Source: Chthoniobacterales bacterium
Lineage (GTDB): Bacteria > Verrucomicrobiota > Verrucomicrobiia > Chthoniobacterales > UBA6821
Direction of reading: 5' to 3'
Length of the DNA stretch: 15,722 nt
Assembly: GCA_021733705.1 (NCBI GenBank)
Contig: JAIPKF010000016.1
Span: 1 to 15,722, forward strand
This document shows positions 7,134 to 14,337 of this stretch, piece after piece; the stretch's first letter is position 1; every line of letters begins with the position of its first letter. Position numbers and translations under genes: made by a program. The notes under the pieces are model-generated. The model was not told where the DNA came from. It was given only the letters and a program-made list of their open reading frames with translations, and did no database searches.

Positions 7134-7637
7134 ATGACACGCACTGGAATTGGTTACGATATTCATCCTTTTGAAATAGGTCGTCCTCTCGTTCTGGGAG
7201 GAATCACGATTGCTCATCCTCAAGGCAAAGGTCTTGCCGGCCACTCCGATGCAGATGTCTTGGCCCATGCTATTGCTGATGCCCTTCTTGGAGCTGCTGG
7301 GAAGCGTGATATTGGTACCTATTTTCCTAATACAGATCCCAGCATTAAAAATATTTCGAGCCTTGTTATTTTAAAAAAAGCAGCAGAGGTCATTCACTCA
7401 GAAGGTGGAAAAATCATCAATATCGATGCTACTGTTATTGCTGAGGAACCGAAGATTTCGTCTTACGTTGAGGCAATGCGATCTGCCCTGGCAGAGGCAT
7501 TGAATATCTCAATCACTGCAGTAGGCCTCAAAGCCACTACTAATGAGGGTCTTGGGGCACTTGGCCGTGGTGAAGGAATTGCGGCTTTAGCAACAGCATC
7601 GCTAGAAATGAAGGAAGATCTAGATCCGATATTGTAA
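7134..7637 (+). CDS. ispF: 2-C-methyl-D-erythritol 2,4-cyclodiphosphate synthase
   Basis: Fifth enzyme of the MEP (non-mevalonate) isoprenoid pathway: converts CDP-methylerythritol 2-phosphate to the cyclic diphosphate and CMP, as a Zn-dependent homotrimer. 167 residues from the ATG at 7134, the family's usual length. Seen: RTGIGYDIHPF with metal ligands D9 and H11; GHSDADVLAHA with the third ligand H45; RDIGTYFPNTDP; and the C-terminal TTNEGLGALGRGEGIAALA, which matches the conserved TTNE-LG--GR-EGIA block. A TTG at 7101 in the same frame would add 11 residues (MTHLLYFDFKQ) that are not family-like, so I reject it. cysS begins 8 nt downstream, suggesting co-transcription; ispF next to cysS is common in bacteria. 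Confidence 0.97.
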   Translation: MTRTGIGYDIHPFEIGRPLVLGGITIAHPQGKGLAGHSDADVLAHAIADALLGAAGKRDIGTYFPNTDPSIKNISSLVILKKAAEVIHSEGGKIINIDATVIAEEPKISSYVEAMRSALAEALNISITAVGLKATTNEGLGALGRGEGIAALATASLEMKEDLDPIL

Positions 7638-7645
7638 AATTTCCT

Positions 7646-9052
7646 ATGTTTCACTTCTATAACACCCTCACACGTCAGCAGGAACGCTTCACTCCCGGAG
7701 AAATCATTCGACTCTATACCTGTGGTCCGACGATATATGACCATGCACATATTGGGAATTTTCGTGCTTATGTTTTTGAGGACCTCTTACAGCGTCATTT
7801 AGAAGCTCGAGGTAATATCGTAAACCGAGTAATGAATTTGACCGATGTGGATGATAAAACAATAAGAGGAGCACGCACACAGAAGGTTCCTTTGCAGGAG
7901 TACACAGCACGTTATAAAAAGGCTTTTTTTGAAGATTGTGTAGCGCTCCGTTTGCGACCTGCTAATAGCTATCCAGCAGCTACGGACCCAGAAAATATCG
8001 AAGCAATGGTTGTCATGATTCAAACACTTGTTGAGAAGGGGCATGCTTACCAAGCAGAGGATCACTCAGTTTATTTTAGAATCGCTTCTTTTCCTCGCTA
8101 CGGACAATTAGCTCATGTTGATCTTGATGCTCAACGCACTTCGGTGCGCATTAAAAATGACGAATATACCAAAGAGGAAATTGCTGATTTTGCTCTTTGG
8201 AAAGCATGGAATGAAGAAGATGGAGATGTTGCCTGGGAGAGCCCTTGGGGACGAGGACGTCCTGGTTGGCATATTGAATGCAGTGCTATGGCGACGCGCC
8301 TGTTAGGTGATACCATTGATATACATTGCGGAGGGATCGATAATATGTTCCCCCATCACGAAGCAGAAATTGCTCAATGTGAATGTGTGAGCGGGCAAAC
8401 ATTTGTTCGGCTTTGGATGCACTGTGCGCATCTTATGGTTGATGGGATGAAGATGGCAAAATCTGCCGGAAACTTCTATACCGTACGCGAGCTGCTAGAG
8501 AGTGGCTGGAATGGGCGTGAAATCCGTTATGTGTTGTTGAGTGTGCATTATCGGATGCCGCTCAATTTTACCATGGAGGGACTAGAAGCAGCACGTCACT
8601 CTCTTTATCGTATTGATGAGTGGAAGAGGCGTTTGGAAGATTTTACTCGTAATACTTCTACTTCAGCCCACCCCTTATTAGAAAATTGTGGCTCTGTGAG
8701 GCTTGAAGACTTTTTTATTGCACTTGATGATGATTTAAACATCTCTGCTGCTCTAGCCGTACTATTTGATGTTATTCGTGAATCACATCGTCTTCTGGAT
8801 CATAAGGCACTCTCAGGTGAAGAGGTAATAGCACTTTTGGTTTGGTGGAATCGGGTAGACAGTATTTTAGCCGTAACACTTGATTCTCTTAATGAAGAAA
8901 TTCCAAAGGAGGTCCAACAGCTTATTAGTTTACGACAGGAAGCGAGAGATTCTAAAAATTGGATTGAAAGTGATCGACTCCGTGAAGCTATTCAAGCACA
9001 CGGGTGGATGATTAAAGATACTAAGAATGAACAGAAGCTTATCCCTTTGTAA
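7646..9052 (+). CDS. cysS: Cysteinyl-tRNA synthetase
   Basis: Class I aminoacyl-tRNA synthetase that charges tRNA-Cys. 468 residues, the normal bacterial length. Seen: TCGPTIYDHAHIGNFRAY with zinc ligand C26 and the HIGH-type signature HAHIGN (33-38); remaining zinc ligands C212, H237 and E241 in WHIECSAM and FPHHEAEIAQ; LTDVDDKTI; and the second class I motif as KMAKS at 269-273 followed by AGNF. The usual residue at the third position is Ser (KMSKS); Ala should be tolerated because both Lys are kept. The C-terminal DALR-type helical domain with the short anticodon-binding tail is intact. Start ATG 7646 (TTTCCTATG) has no Shine-Dalgarno. Confidence 0.97.
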   Translation: MFHFYNTLTRQQERFTPGEIIRLYTCGPTIYDHAHIGNFRAYVFEDLLQRHLEARGNIVNRVMNLTDVDDKTIRGARTQKVPLQEYTARYKKAFFEDCVALRLRPANSYPAATDPENIEAMVVMIQTLVEKGHAYQAEDHSVYFRIASFPRYGQLAHVDLDAQRTSVRIKNDEYTKEEIADFALWKAWNEEDGDVAWESPWGRGRPGWHIECSAMATRLLGDTIDIHCGGIDNMFPHHEAEIAQCECVSGQTFVRLWMHCAHLMVDGMKMAKSAGNFYTVRELLESGWNGREIRYVLLSVHYRMPLNFTMEGLEAARHSLYRIDEWKRRLEDFTRNTSTSAHPLLENCGSVRLEDFFIALDDDLNISAALAVLFDVIRESHRLLDHKALSGEEVIALLVWWNRVDSILAVTLDSLNEEIPKEVQQLISLRQEARDSKNWIESDRLREAIQAHGWMIKDTKNEQKLIPL

Positions 9053-9060
9053 TCTAAGCC

Positions 9061-9088
9061 TTGTAAATGCTACCACTCTTATTATAAT
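9061..9088 (+). promoter_or_regulatory. Sigma-70-like promoter upstream of the secreted-protein gene
   Basis: TTGTAA at 9061-9066 and a perfect TATAAT at 9083-9088, separated by 16 nt. They begin just after the cysS stop (9050-9052), so the downstream gene probably has its own transcript with a leader of about 45-50 nt. Motif match only. Confidence 0.6.
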
Positions 9089-9142
9089 ATCCCATTGCGT
9101 TATTGATGATCTTCTCTCAGCCCTGCATAACATTTTAATCTC

Positions 9143-9877
9143 ATGATTGCTTTATCTCGATTTATTCTTTGGGTATTTTTTTCTGTAGCCATAATGAGTT
9201 TCCTATTCGCAGAAGAGACTCCTAATACGAAAGTAGCTCCCCCAATGAGTGAAGCCAATCCATACTCATCACCTGATGTTCCTGCTCCCTCTCCATCGGA
9301 ATCTAATAATAACTCGGATAAGATTAAAGATGGAGCAATGTCTCAAGCTGCAACACCCCTAGGAGGGACTCCATCATCCTCTCCTACTCCTTCTTTAGAA
9401 CCTTCTCCTCAACCATCTCCAGAGACCTCATCGTCGATGACCCCGACCGATCCTTCGATGGTTCCATCTCCAGAAAGCTCTCCGACCAGTCCTAATAACG
9501 ATCTCAACGTTCCTGCAGCTTCCTCTTCCAATGAACAAGAGCAGGCATCCACCTCTCCATCAGAGCTCCCTTCTACCGAAAGTATTGAGAAAAAAAAACA
9601 GGAATTAAAAGTACGGTATTATGAAGTACGAACAGAAGTTGAGAAAGAGCCTGAGGTGAGCGCACTAAAAGAGAAGGCAGATCATGCAACAACTGATGAA
9701 GGCAAGCGTCAAGCATTGCGTTCTTATTACGAATTACTTTTTGCAAGAATGAAAAAAAAGGATCCCTCTATTAGTGAGCGGTGTGACCTCCTTCAAAAAG
9801 CTTACTTGCGCCGTTTAGAGCAAGTAACGTTACAGCCAACAATACCTTTATCCTTGTCCCCAACTGGCTCTCATTAA
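9143..9877 (+). CDS. Secreted Pro/Ser/Thr-rich protein of unknown function with a charged helical C-terminal domain
   Basis: 244 residues; I do not recognise a family. Seen: an N-terminal signal peptide (Arg at 6, hydrophobic core about 7-22, likely cleavage after LFA at 23); a low-complexity linker about 30-146, dominated by Ser, Pro, Thr, Asn and Glu with many SPSP/PSPE-like repeats; and a compact region about 147-227 that is highly charged and predicted helical (KKKQELKVRYYEVRTEVEK, then RQALRSYYELLFARMKKK and a final LLQKAYLRRLEQ helix). A short Pro/Ser tail closes it. Only one Cys (214) and no lipobox, so a periplasmic or extracellular soluble protein is likely. The linker plus helical module suggests a spacer spanning the envelope and a binding domain, but that is inference. 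Its own promoter lies at 9061-9088. Confidence 0.75.
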   Translation: MIALSRFILWVFFSVAIMSFLFAEETPNTKVAPPMSEANPYSSPDVPAPSPSESNNNSDKIKDGAMSQAATPLGGTPSSSPTPSLEPSPQPSPETSSSMTPTDPSMVPSPESSPTSPNNDLNVPAASSSNEQEQASTSPSELPSTESIEKKKQELKVRYYEVRTEVEKEPEVSALKEKADHATTDEGKRQALRSYYELLFARMKKKDPSISERCDLLQKAYLRRLEQVTLQPTIPLSLSPTGSH

Positions 9878-9951
9878 TGTGGGGAGAGTCAACAGAGGAA
9901 TTATTTTAGTTGGGAGTAATAGAATCAAAAAAACGGAAATGGAAACAGAAA

Positions 9952-10002
9952 ATCTGATGCAGCCGCCTCTCCACGATCAGTATGAAATATTCATGCTGGG
10001 CC
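9952..10002 (+). repeat. Right-end fragment of the dispersed element
   Basis: The segment ATCTGATGCAGCCGCCTCTC followed by CACGATCAGTATGAAATAT matches the right end of the copy inside tamB (about 2617-2666) and, less closely, the right end of the copy at 3347-3527. The left part of the element is missing or too diverged to see. It lies in the 230-bp gap between the secreted-protein gene and prs; the rest of that gap shows no convincing gene. Confidence 0.65.
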
Positions 10003-10059
10003 TCGCTCTTTCTAATAATTGCTGCGTTCTTTCATGTAATTTTAAAGTAATTGAACTAT

Positions 10060-10080
10060 AGTATGAAGTATCCGGGTTAA
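10060..10080 (+). repeat. Second right-end fragment of the dispersed element
   Basis: AGTATGAAGTATCCGGGTTAA is close to the reverse complement of the element's left terminus (TAGCCCGGATATTTCATAC) and to the right end of the complete copies. It lies 27 nt upstream of prs and 58 bp after the fragment at 9952-10002, so the gap may hold a nested or decayed element with two right ends. Confidence 0.6.
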
Positions 10081-10107
10081 AATCTCTTTTCCCTATTCCA
10101 AATTCCC

Positions 10108-11055
10108 ATGATCATGAAGCATAAATTACGTTTATTTACTGGCACTGCTCATCCTCAGCTTGCTTCAGATATTGCTGCTTATTTAGGTCAAGAGCTCGCA
10201 GATGCTACCGTAACCTCTTTTCCTGACGGAGAAACATTTGTAAAAATTAATGATAATATTCGTGGTCAGGATGTTTTTATCGTTCAACCGACATGTCCGC
10301 CGACAAATCAAAATATTATGGAGCTGCTGATCATGGTAGATGCAGCTCGTCGAGCTAGTGCAGATCGGATTACAGCAGTTATTCCTTTTTTTGGTTATGC
10401 ACGCCAGGATCGTAAAGATCAGCCACGTGTTCCCATTACTGCAAAATTAGTTGCTAATATCCTTGTGGCAGCTGGTGTGCAGCGTGTTTTAACGATGGAT
10501 CTTCATGCACAGCAGCTTCAAGGATTTTTTGATATTCCAGTAGACCATCTTTATGCACTTCCGGTTATGGTTCAACATATCCGTGCTATGCATCTTGAAA
10601 ACCTTGTGGTTGTCTCACCTGATGTAGGTGGCGTTAAGATGGCCTCGGCTTATGCAGAGTCTTTAGGAGCCAGTCTTGCTATCGTGGTGAAACGCCGTCG
10701 GAGTGCTACAGAAGTCGACGCTTCTCATGTGATTGGTGAAGTCGAGGGAAAGAATGTTCTCATTATAGATGACCTTACAGAAACAGCTGGAACTATCACC
10801 AGTGCAGCAAAAATATTAAAAACTTTAGGGGTTTGTGATATTTATGCTGGCGTCTCGCACGCAGTACTGACAGATTTAGCGGTGAAGCGATTGAAGGGTT
10901 CAGAAATTAAAGAACTCATCACTACTGATAGCGTTCCTGTCCGCCACGATGTGGCAGACCATGTGAAGGTGCTTTCCGTTGCCGAATTACTCGGCGAGGG
11001 AATCCGTCGTATCCATGAAGGTGAATCTGTCAGTTCGCTATTTAGGTTAAAATAA
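10108..11055 (+). CDS. prs: Ribose-phosphate pyrophosphokinase (PRPP synthetase)
   Basis: Makes 5-phosphoribosyl 1-diphosphate from ribose 5-phosphate and ATP, the entry metabolite for purine, pyrimidine, His and Trp synthesis. 315 residues, class I length. Seen: FPDGE at 38-42; the YARQDRK ATP-binding flexible loop region at 97-103; DLHAQQLQGFF at 131-141; KRR at 195-197; and the PRPP-binding loop IIDDLTETAGTI at 219-230, where DDLTETAGT replaces the commoner DDMIDTAGT but keeps both Asp and the closing Thr-Ala-Gly-Thr. Start ambiguity: ATG 10108 and ATG 10114 are both possible (MIMKHKL); two residues differ. No Shine-Dalgarno (CAAATTCCCATG). rplY follows 39 nt after the stop, as in many bacteria where prs precedes ctc and pth. 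Confidence 0.97.
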   Translation: MIMKHKLRLFTGTAHPQLASDIAAYLGQELADATVTSFPDGETFVKINDNIRGQDVFIVQPTCPPTNQNIMELLIMVDAARRASADRITAVIPFFGYARQDRKDQPRVPITAKLVANILVAAGVQRVLTMDLHAQQLQGFFDIPVDHLYALPVMVQHIRAMHLENLVVVSPDVGGVKMASAYAESLGASLAIVVKRRRSATEVDASHVIGEVEGKNVLIIDDLTETAGTITSAAKILKTLGVCDIYAGVSHAVLTDLAVKRLKGSEIKELITTDSVPVRHDVADHVKVLSVAELLGEGIRRIHEGESVSSLFRLK

Positions 11056-11094
11056 CCCTTTCATTAAAACTTCCCACCTTGACACATTAATCCC

Positions 11095-11757
11095 ATGGCA
11101 AAACAGGTAAAACTTTCCGCACAGCACCGCACACATGTCGGTCGCAATTCCGTTAAACAACTCCGTTCTCGCGGTGCTGTTCCAGCTAATATTTATGGTC
11201 CTAAAAATGAACCAGCAAATATTGAAATCAATGAAAAAGATATTAAACGTCTTTTAGCACATGCTTCTGGTGAAAACATTCTCGTAGAGCTTGAAATAAA
11301 AGAGGAAAAAGGAACCAAAAGCCGTCTTTCGCTCATTCAAGAAGTTCAGCATCATCCTGTCCGTGGTGATATCCTTCATGTTGATTTTCTTGAAGTCTCC
11401 ATGGATGAACTCCTCCACACGGAAGTTCCTTTGGAAGCTTTTGGAGAAGCTGAAGGTGTTAAAAATTATGGTGGTCTGCTCGAGCAATTAGTACGCCACA
11501 TTTCTATTGAATGTTTACCGAAAGATCTTCCAGAGAGTATCCGTGTCGACGTATCTTCACTCGGTATTGGACAAGCCTTGCACGTTCGTGATCTAGTGAT
11601 GCCCTCTGGTGTTGTTGTCACCGGCGATCCAGATCTCACTGTATTCCTTGTTGCAGAACCTAAGGTTGAAGATACTTCTAAAACTGAAGATGCACCTCAA
11701 GCTCCTGAAGTTATTAAAGAAAAGAAACCTGCAGCTGAAGGGGAGGCAAAGAAATAG
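11095..11757 (+). CDS. rplY: Large ribosomal subunit protein bL25 (long CTC/TL5 form)
   Basis: Binds 5S rRNA in the large ribosomal subunit; the long form is called CTC or TL5. 220 residues, matching the two-domain form rather than the 94-residue E. coli form. Seen: the N-terminal L25 domain with GRNSVKQLRSRGAVPANIYG (about 16-35) and a later HHPVRGDILHVDFLEVS segment that is diagnostic for the family; then the C-terminal TL5 beta domain (VPLEAFGEAEGVKNYGGLLE to GDPDLTVFLV); then a Lys/Glu/Ala-rich tail of about 30 residues. It sits between prs and pth, the classical ctc context. No Shine-Dalgarno (TTAATCCCATGG). Confidence 0.96.
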   Translation: MAKQVKLSAQHRTHVGRNSVKQLRSRGAVPANIYGPKNEPANIEINEKDIKRLLAHASGENILVELEIKEEKGTKSRLSLIQEVQHHPVRGDILHVDFLEVSMDELLHTEVPLEAFGEAEGVKNYGGLLEQLVRHISIECLPKDLPESIRVDVSSLGIGQALHVRDLVMPSGVVVTGDPDLTVFLVAEPKVEDTSKTEDAPQAPEVIKEKKPAAEGEAKK

Positions 11758-11848
11758 AGGCATCGTGCTTCAAAGCTTGTGCTTACTACTTAGAGCATCC
11801 TAAAAAAAGTTGGTGTCGCTGTATTGCGGCGTCACTACTTCTATTCCC

Positions 11849-12604
11849 ATGGAAGAACAAGCCGACCACAATCAACAGAAGAGTTCCAGCACCCAGGAGA
11901 CTCTCCCGTTTAATATTAATAGGGAGAGCTCTAGAAAAAAACTAGATGGTGATTATGAAACCAAGAGAAGCCCGACTATCGGCCTTGACTCACTTGGAAC
12001 CAAGATCCGTCTCATCGTTGGTTTAGGCAACCCTGGAAGCGAATATGACGGGACGCGTCATAATATTGGGTTTGCGGTTCTTGATGCGTTGGCAAAAAAA
12101 CATGATATCTCATTTTCATTTGAATCCAAATGGAATGCTGAGGTAGCAAAAATTCCAGCTACATCGGAGTTGCATTCTGATTTGGTCTTGATGAAACCAA
12201 AGACCTTTATGAATTTGAGTGGGACTGCCGTTGCCTGCTACACACGATTTTTTCATCTTACTCCATCACAGACCTTGGTTGTTCTTGACGATGTAGCTCT
12301 CCCATTGGGCAGGCTACGCTTGAGATCCTCTGGCAGTGCAGGTGGACAACGTGGGCTCGAATCGATCTTAACTCATTTTTCAACTCAAGAAGTTCCACGA
12401 CTGCGTCTTGGTGTGAGTGCTCCTGAGGATCTCTCTAAAGAAGCTCCAGAGAGTCATTCCAAGCCTCTTTCAAACTATGTGCTATCACGTTTTTCTAAAG
12501 AAGAATTACTGCTTGTAGAGGCTTCCATAAAGCGGGCAGTTGATGCCTTAGAATATCTTCGTCAAGAAGGCCTCGACAAGACGATGAATTTTTACAATCC
12601 TTAG
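11849..12604 (+). CDS. pth: Peptidyl-tRNA hydrolase with an N-terminal extension
   Basis: Cleaves peptidyl-tRNA dropped from ribosomes, recycling tRNA. 251 residues from the ATG at 11849; the usual bacterial Pth is about 190. Seen: GLGNPG with N61; the catalytic His71 in TRHNIGF; MKPKTFMNLSG with N122; and VVLDDVALPLGRLRLR with the catalytic Asp near 147. The later loop normally reading GGHNG is GGQRG at 165-169, so the usual His-Asn pair is Gln-Arg. The fold begins at about residue 52; the first 51 residues are polar, acidic and Lys/Ser-rich with no recognised domain, and no later ATG or GTG/TTG can start at the domain edge. A TTG at 11810 would add 13 more residues and is less likely. No Shine-Dalgarno (CTATTCCCATGG). 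Confidence 0.93.
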   Translation: MEEQADHNQQKSSSTQETLPFNINRESSRKKLDGDYETKRSPTIGLDSLGTKIRLIVGLGNPGSEYDGTRHNIGFAVLDALAKKHDISFSFESKWNAEVAKIPATSELHSDLVLMKPKTFMNLSGTAVACYTRFFHLTPSQTLVVLDDVALPLGRLRLRSSGSAGGQRGLESILTHFSTQEVPRLRLGVSAPEDLSKEAPESHSKPLSNYVLSRFSKEELLLVEASIKRAVDALEYLRQEGLDKTMNFYNP

Positions 12605-12742
12605 CTTCTGTCAAAAAAACTTCACTGAAACCTCACGGCTGGCTTGCATTGTCGACTTATCGCCTTTCCTTAGCTACAGAGAGTTTGGAAACAGAGTCTT
12701 CCCCAACTTTTAAAATAACATCGGATATGCAGTAAAAATATT

Positions 12743-13099
12743 ATGAGAAACTATTATGAAATCCTACTTGCTCTTATCGTGAGCAGTAATGAAGAAGAAA
12801 TCAAAGCACTCTTAGAGCGTATTGAGAAAATAATGAATTCGGAGGGAGCTATTGTGGAAGAAATCCAACGACTCGATCGGAAAGAATTTGCCTATCCTCA
12901 CCGTCATAAAAATGCTGCCTTCTATACAAATTTTATGATTACAGCAGAACCTGCTTCCATTGCTAAGATCAAGCAGAAGTTGACATTGTTGGAAGACATT
13001 ACTCTCCAAAATTATTTCAAAAAAGGAGAAGTCTCTGCTGCTACTACAAAGAGACCAAAGCCAGCAATCAAACTTAAGAAAGCCACCGTTGAAGCTTAA
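12743..13099 (+). CDS. rpsF: Small ribosomal subunit protein bS6
   Basis: Binds 16S rRNA in the platform of the 30S subunit, normally as a partner of S18. 118 residues. Seen: the start MRNYYEILLAL with the family's Y-E-[IVL]-x-x-[LI] strand; the middle KEFAYPHRHKNAAFYTNFMI, matching the conserved R-L-A-Y-x-I-x-K-x-x-x-G-x-Y segment in position though with variation; and a Lys-rich tail (TTKRPKPAIKLKK). It follows pth after a 138-bp gap in which I see no RNA gene or clear promoter, and ssb follows 49 nt downstream. The S6-SSB pairing is the widespread rpsF-ssb order; S18 and L9, often found here, are absent. Confidence 0.92.
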   Translation: MRNYYEILLALIVSSNEEEIKALLERIEKIMNSEGAIVEEIQRLDRKEFAYPHRHKNAAFYTNFMITAEPASIAKIKQKLTLLEDITLQNYFKKGEVSAATTKRPKPAIKLKKATVEA

Positions 13100-13148
13100 T
13101 TCATGAGCATCTCATAAAATCTTTCTCAACTCTGAACTCATTCTTCTC

Positions 13149-13628
13149 ATGGCTAACCTCAATAAAGTACAACTTATCGGTAATGTTACTCGTGATCCTG
13201 AAATCAAATATACTCCTAAAGGAAGTGCTGTTACTGATTTAGGTATTGCGATTAATCGTTTCTTCTCAAGTGAAAATGGAGAAAAACGAGAGGAGACCAC
13301 ATTTGTTGATGTGACACTCTGGGGGCGTCAGGCTGAAATTGCAGCGGAGTATTGTAAAAAAGGACGTTCCATCTTCATAGAAGGACGTCTTCAGCTCGAC
13401 TCTTGGGAAGATAAAACCTCGGGTCAAAAAAGAACACGCCTTCGTGTTGTGGGAGAAAATATGCAGTTGCTTGGTTCACGTCCAGGGAGTGGTAATCATT
13501 CTTCTCAAGAAGAGGAAATGACTTCTCCTCGCTCCCACACGAAGCCTTCCAATGACATTCAATCAAAAACGGTAGCTTCCTCCACACGCTTAGAATCTAG
13601 TGATGAAGAGGATGATATCCCCTTTTAA
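13149..13628 (+). CDS. ssb: Single-stranded DNA-binding protein
   Basis: Binds and protects single-stranded DNA during replication, recombination and repair, as a tetramer. 159 residues. Seen: the N-terminal OB fold from LNKVQLIGNVTRDPEIKYTP through TTFVDVTLWGRQAEIAAEY to the KGRSIFIEGRLQLDSWED strand (about 4-110); a disordered Ser/Gln/Asn-rich linker (about 112-148); and the acidic tip ESSDEEDDIPF, the protein-docking end used by RecO, PriA and others. Everything expected is present. Start ATG 13149 follows the pyrimidine-rich ATTCTTCTC and lacks a Shine-Dalgarno. RecO, an SSB-tip partner, is encoded 1.4 kb downstream, which may be coincidental. Confidence 0.97.
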   Translation: MANLNKVQLIGNVTRDPEIKYTPKGSAVTDLGIAINRFFSSENGEKREETTFVDVTLWGRQAEIAAEYCKKGRSIFIEGRLQLDSWEDKTSGQKRTRLRVVGENMQLLGSRPGSGNHSSQEEEMTSPRSHTKPSNDIQSKTVASSTRLESSDEEDDIPF

Positions 13629-13714
13629 CCAAAATTCCGGGTAGTTAAGTGATTCGGAGATGACTCAGTAATAAAAAAGCAACACACTGCTACAATCCAT
13701 CATCCATTTTTATA

Positions 13715-14290
13715 ATGTCTATCACAGCTCTTGATTCCATGCCGTTAGGAACACCGATTCCTAGTTTTTCTCTTTCTAACGTTGTGACGGGTTATCATGT
13801 GACTCCCAAAGAAGTTCTTGCTTCTTTTTCCAAGGGCCTGCTCGTCATCTTTCTCTGTCGACACTGCCCCTATGTCAAACATCTTCAAGAATCGCTTGTG
13901 AGCATGGCCAATGAATTTATGGCCCAGGGGGTCGGTTTTATAGGTATCTGTTCCAATGATGCTGTTAGTTATCCTCAAGATGGTCCAGATTCACTCAAGG
14001 AGATGGTGCAGCAGGAACAGATTCCATTTCCTATTCTTTTTGATGAAACACAGGGAGTCGCTAAGAGTTTTTCAGCTACCTGCACGCCTGATTTTTTCCT
14101 TTTTAATGGCAATCTTCAGCTCGCTTATCATGGGCGTTTTGATGCCAGTACGCCTAAAAATGGAATTCCAATAACTGGGAGTGATCTTCGGCGAGCAATA
14201 GAGGCTTTATGCCTTGGAGAAACAGTTCCAGAGCCATTTCCTCTCTCACTGGGGTGCAGCATTAAGTGGAAGATCCAAAAAGAAGAATAG
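13715..14290 (+). CDS. Thioredoxin-fold protein of the AhpC/TSA-redoxin type with a C-R-H-C centre
   Basis: 191 residues, no signal peptide seen. Seen: a peroxiredoxin-like start (LGTPIPSFSLSNVVTG), then VIFLCRHCPYVKHLQESL with C48 and C51 as the C-x-x-C pair, then a typical thioredoxin beta-alpha pattern (GVGFIGICSNDAVSYPQDGP, FPILFDETQGVAKSF, CTPDFFLF with the cis-Pro of TCTPD), and the ending GCSIKWK. The CNHCPYVKH-like centre and the GCSIKWK end together mark a widespread cytoplasmic thioredoxin-like family of unknown substrate. A dithiol redox role is inferred. Start ATG 13715 is preceded by TTTTTATA and lacks a Shine-Dalgarno. It is separated from ssb by 86 bp. Confidence 0.88.
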   Translation: MSITALDSMPLGTPIPSFSLSNVVTGYHVTPKEVLASFSKGLLVIFLCRHCPYVKHLQESLVSMANEFMAQGVGFIGICSNDAVSYPQDGPDSLKEMVQQEQIPFPILFDETQGVAKSFSATCTPDFFLFNGNLQLAYHGRFDASTPKNGIPITGSDLRRAIEALCLGETVPEPFPLSLGCSIKWKIQKEE

Positions 14291-14316
14291 AACCCACCTG
14301 CTGCAATTCTTAATGA

Positions 14317-14332
14317 GACCAGATATTTCATA
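14317..14332 (+). repeat. Possible solo terminus of the dispersed element
   Basis: The 47-bp gap between the thioredoxin-fold gene and the PAP2 gene contains GACCAGATATTTCATA, sharing the exact 11-mer GATATTTCATA with the left end of the complete copy at 3354-3364. An 11-base match is suggestive, but the stretch is short and the neighbouring bases diverge. Confidence 0.35.
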
Positions 14333-14337
14333 AAGAT

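Noticed and set aside
7914..7918. Variant class I motif in cysS (KMAKS, at residues 269-273) as a sign of inactivity
   Set aside because: Both lysines and the following AGNF are kept and all zinc ligands are present, so the enzyme should be active; the listed range is only a marker within cysS.
9879..10061. 60-codon + strand open frame between the secreted-protein gene and prs
   Set aside because: It overlaps a repeat fragment, has no ribosome site, and its peptide has no coding character; it is a chance frame in a decayed repeat region.
11810..11848. TTG start extending pth by 13 residues
   Set aside because: The ATG at 11849 has the CCCATGG context seen at neighbouring genes, and the added residues are not conserved in type.
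12605..12742. 138-bp gap before rpsF as a possible ribosomal-protein leader or small RNA
   Set aside because: I could not find a convincing hairpin, promoter pair or tRNA-like fold by eye.
13711..13716. Perfect TATAAT at the start of the thioredoxin-fold gene
   Set aside because: It overlaps the start codon, so transcription would begin inside the gene, and no -35 box lies at proper spacing.
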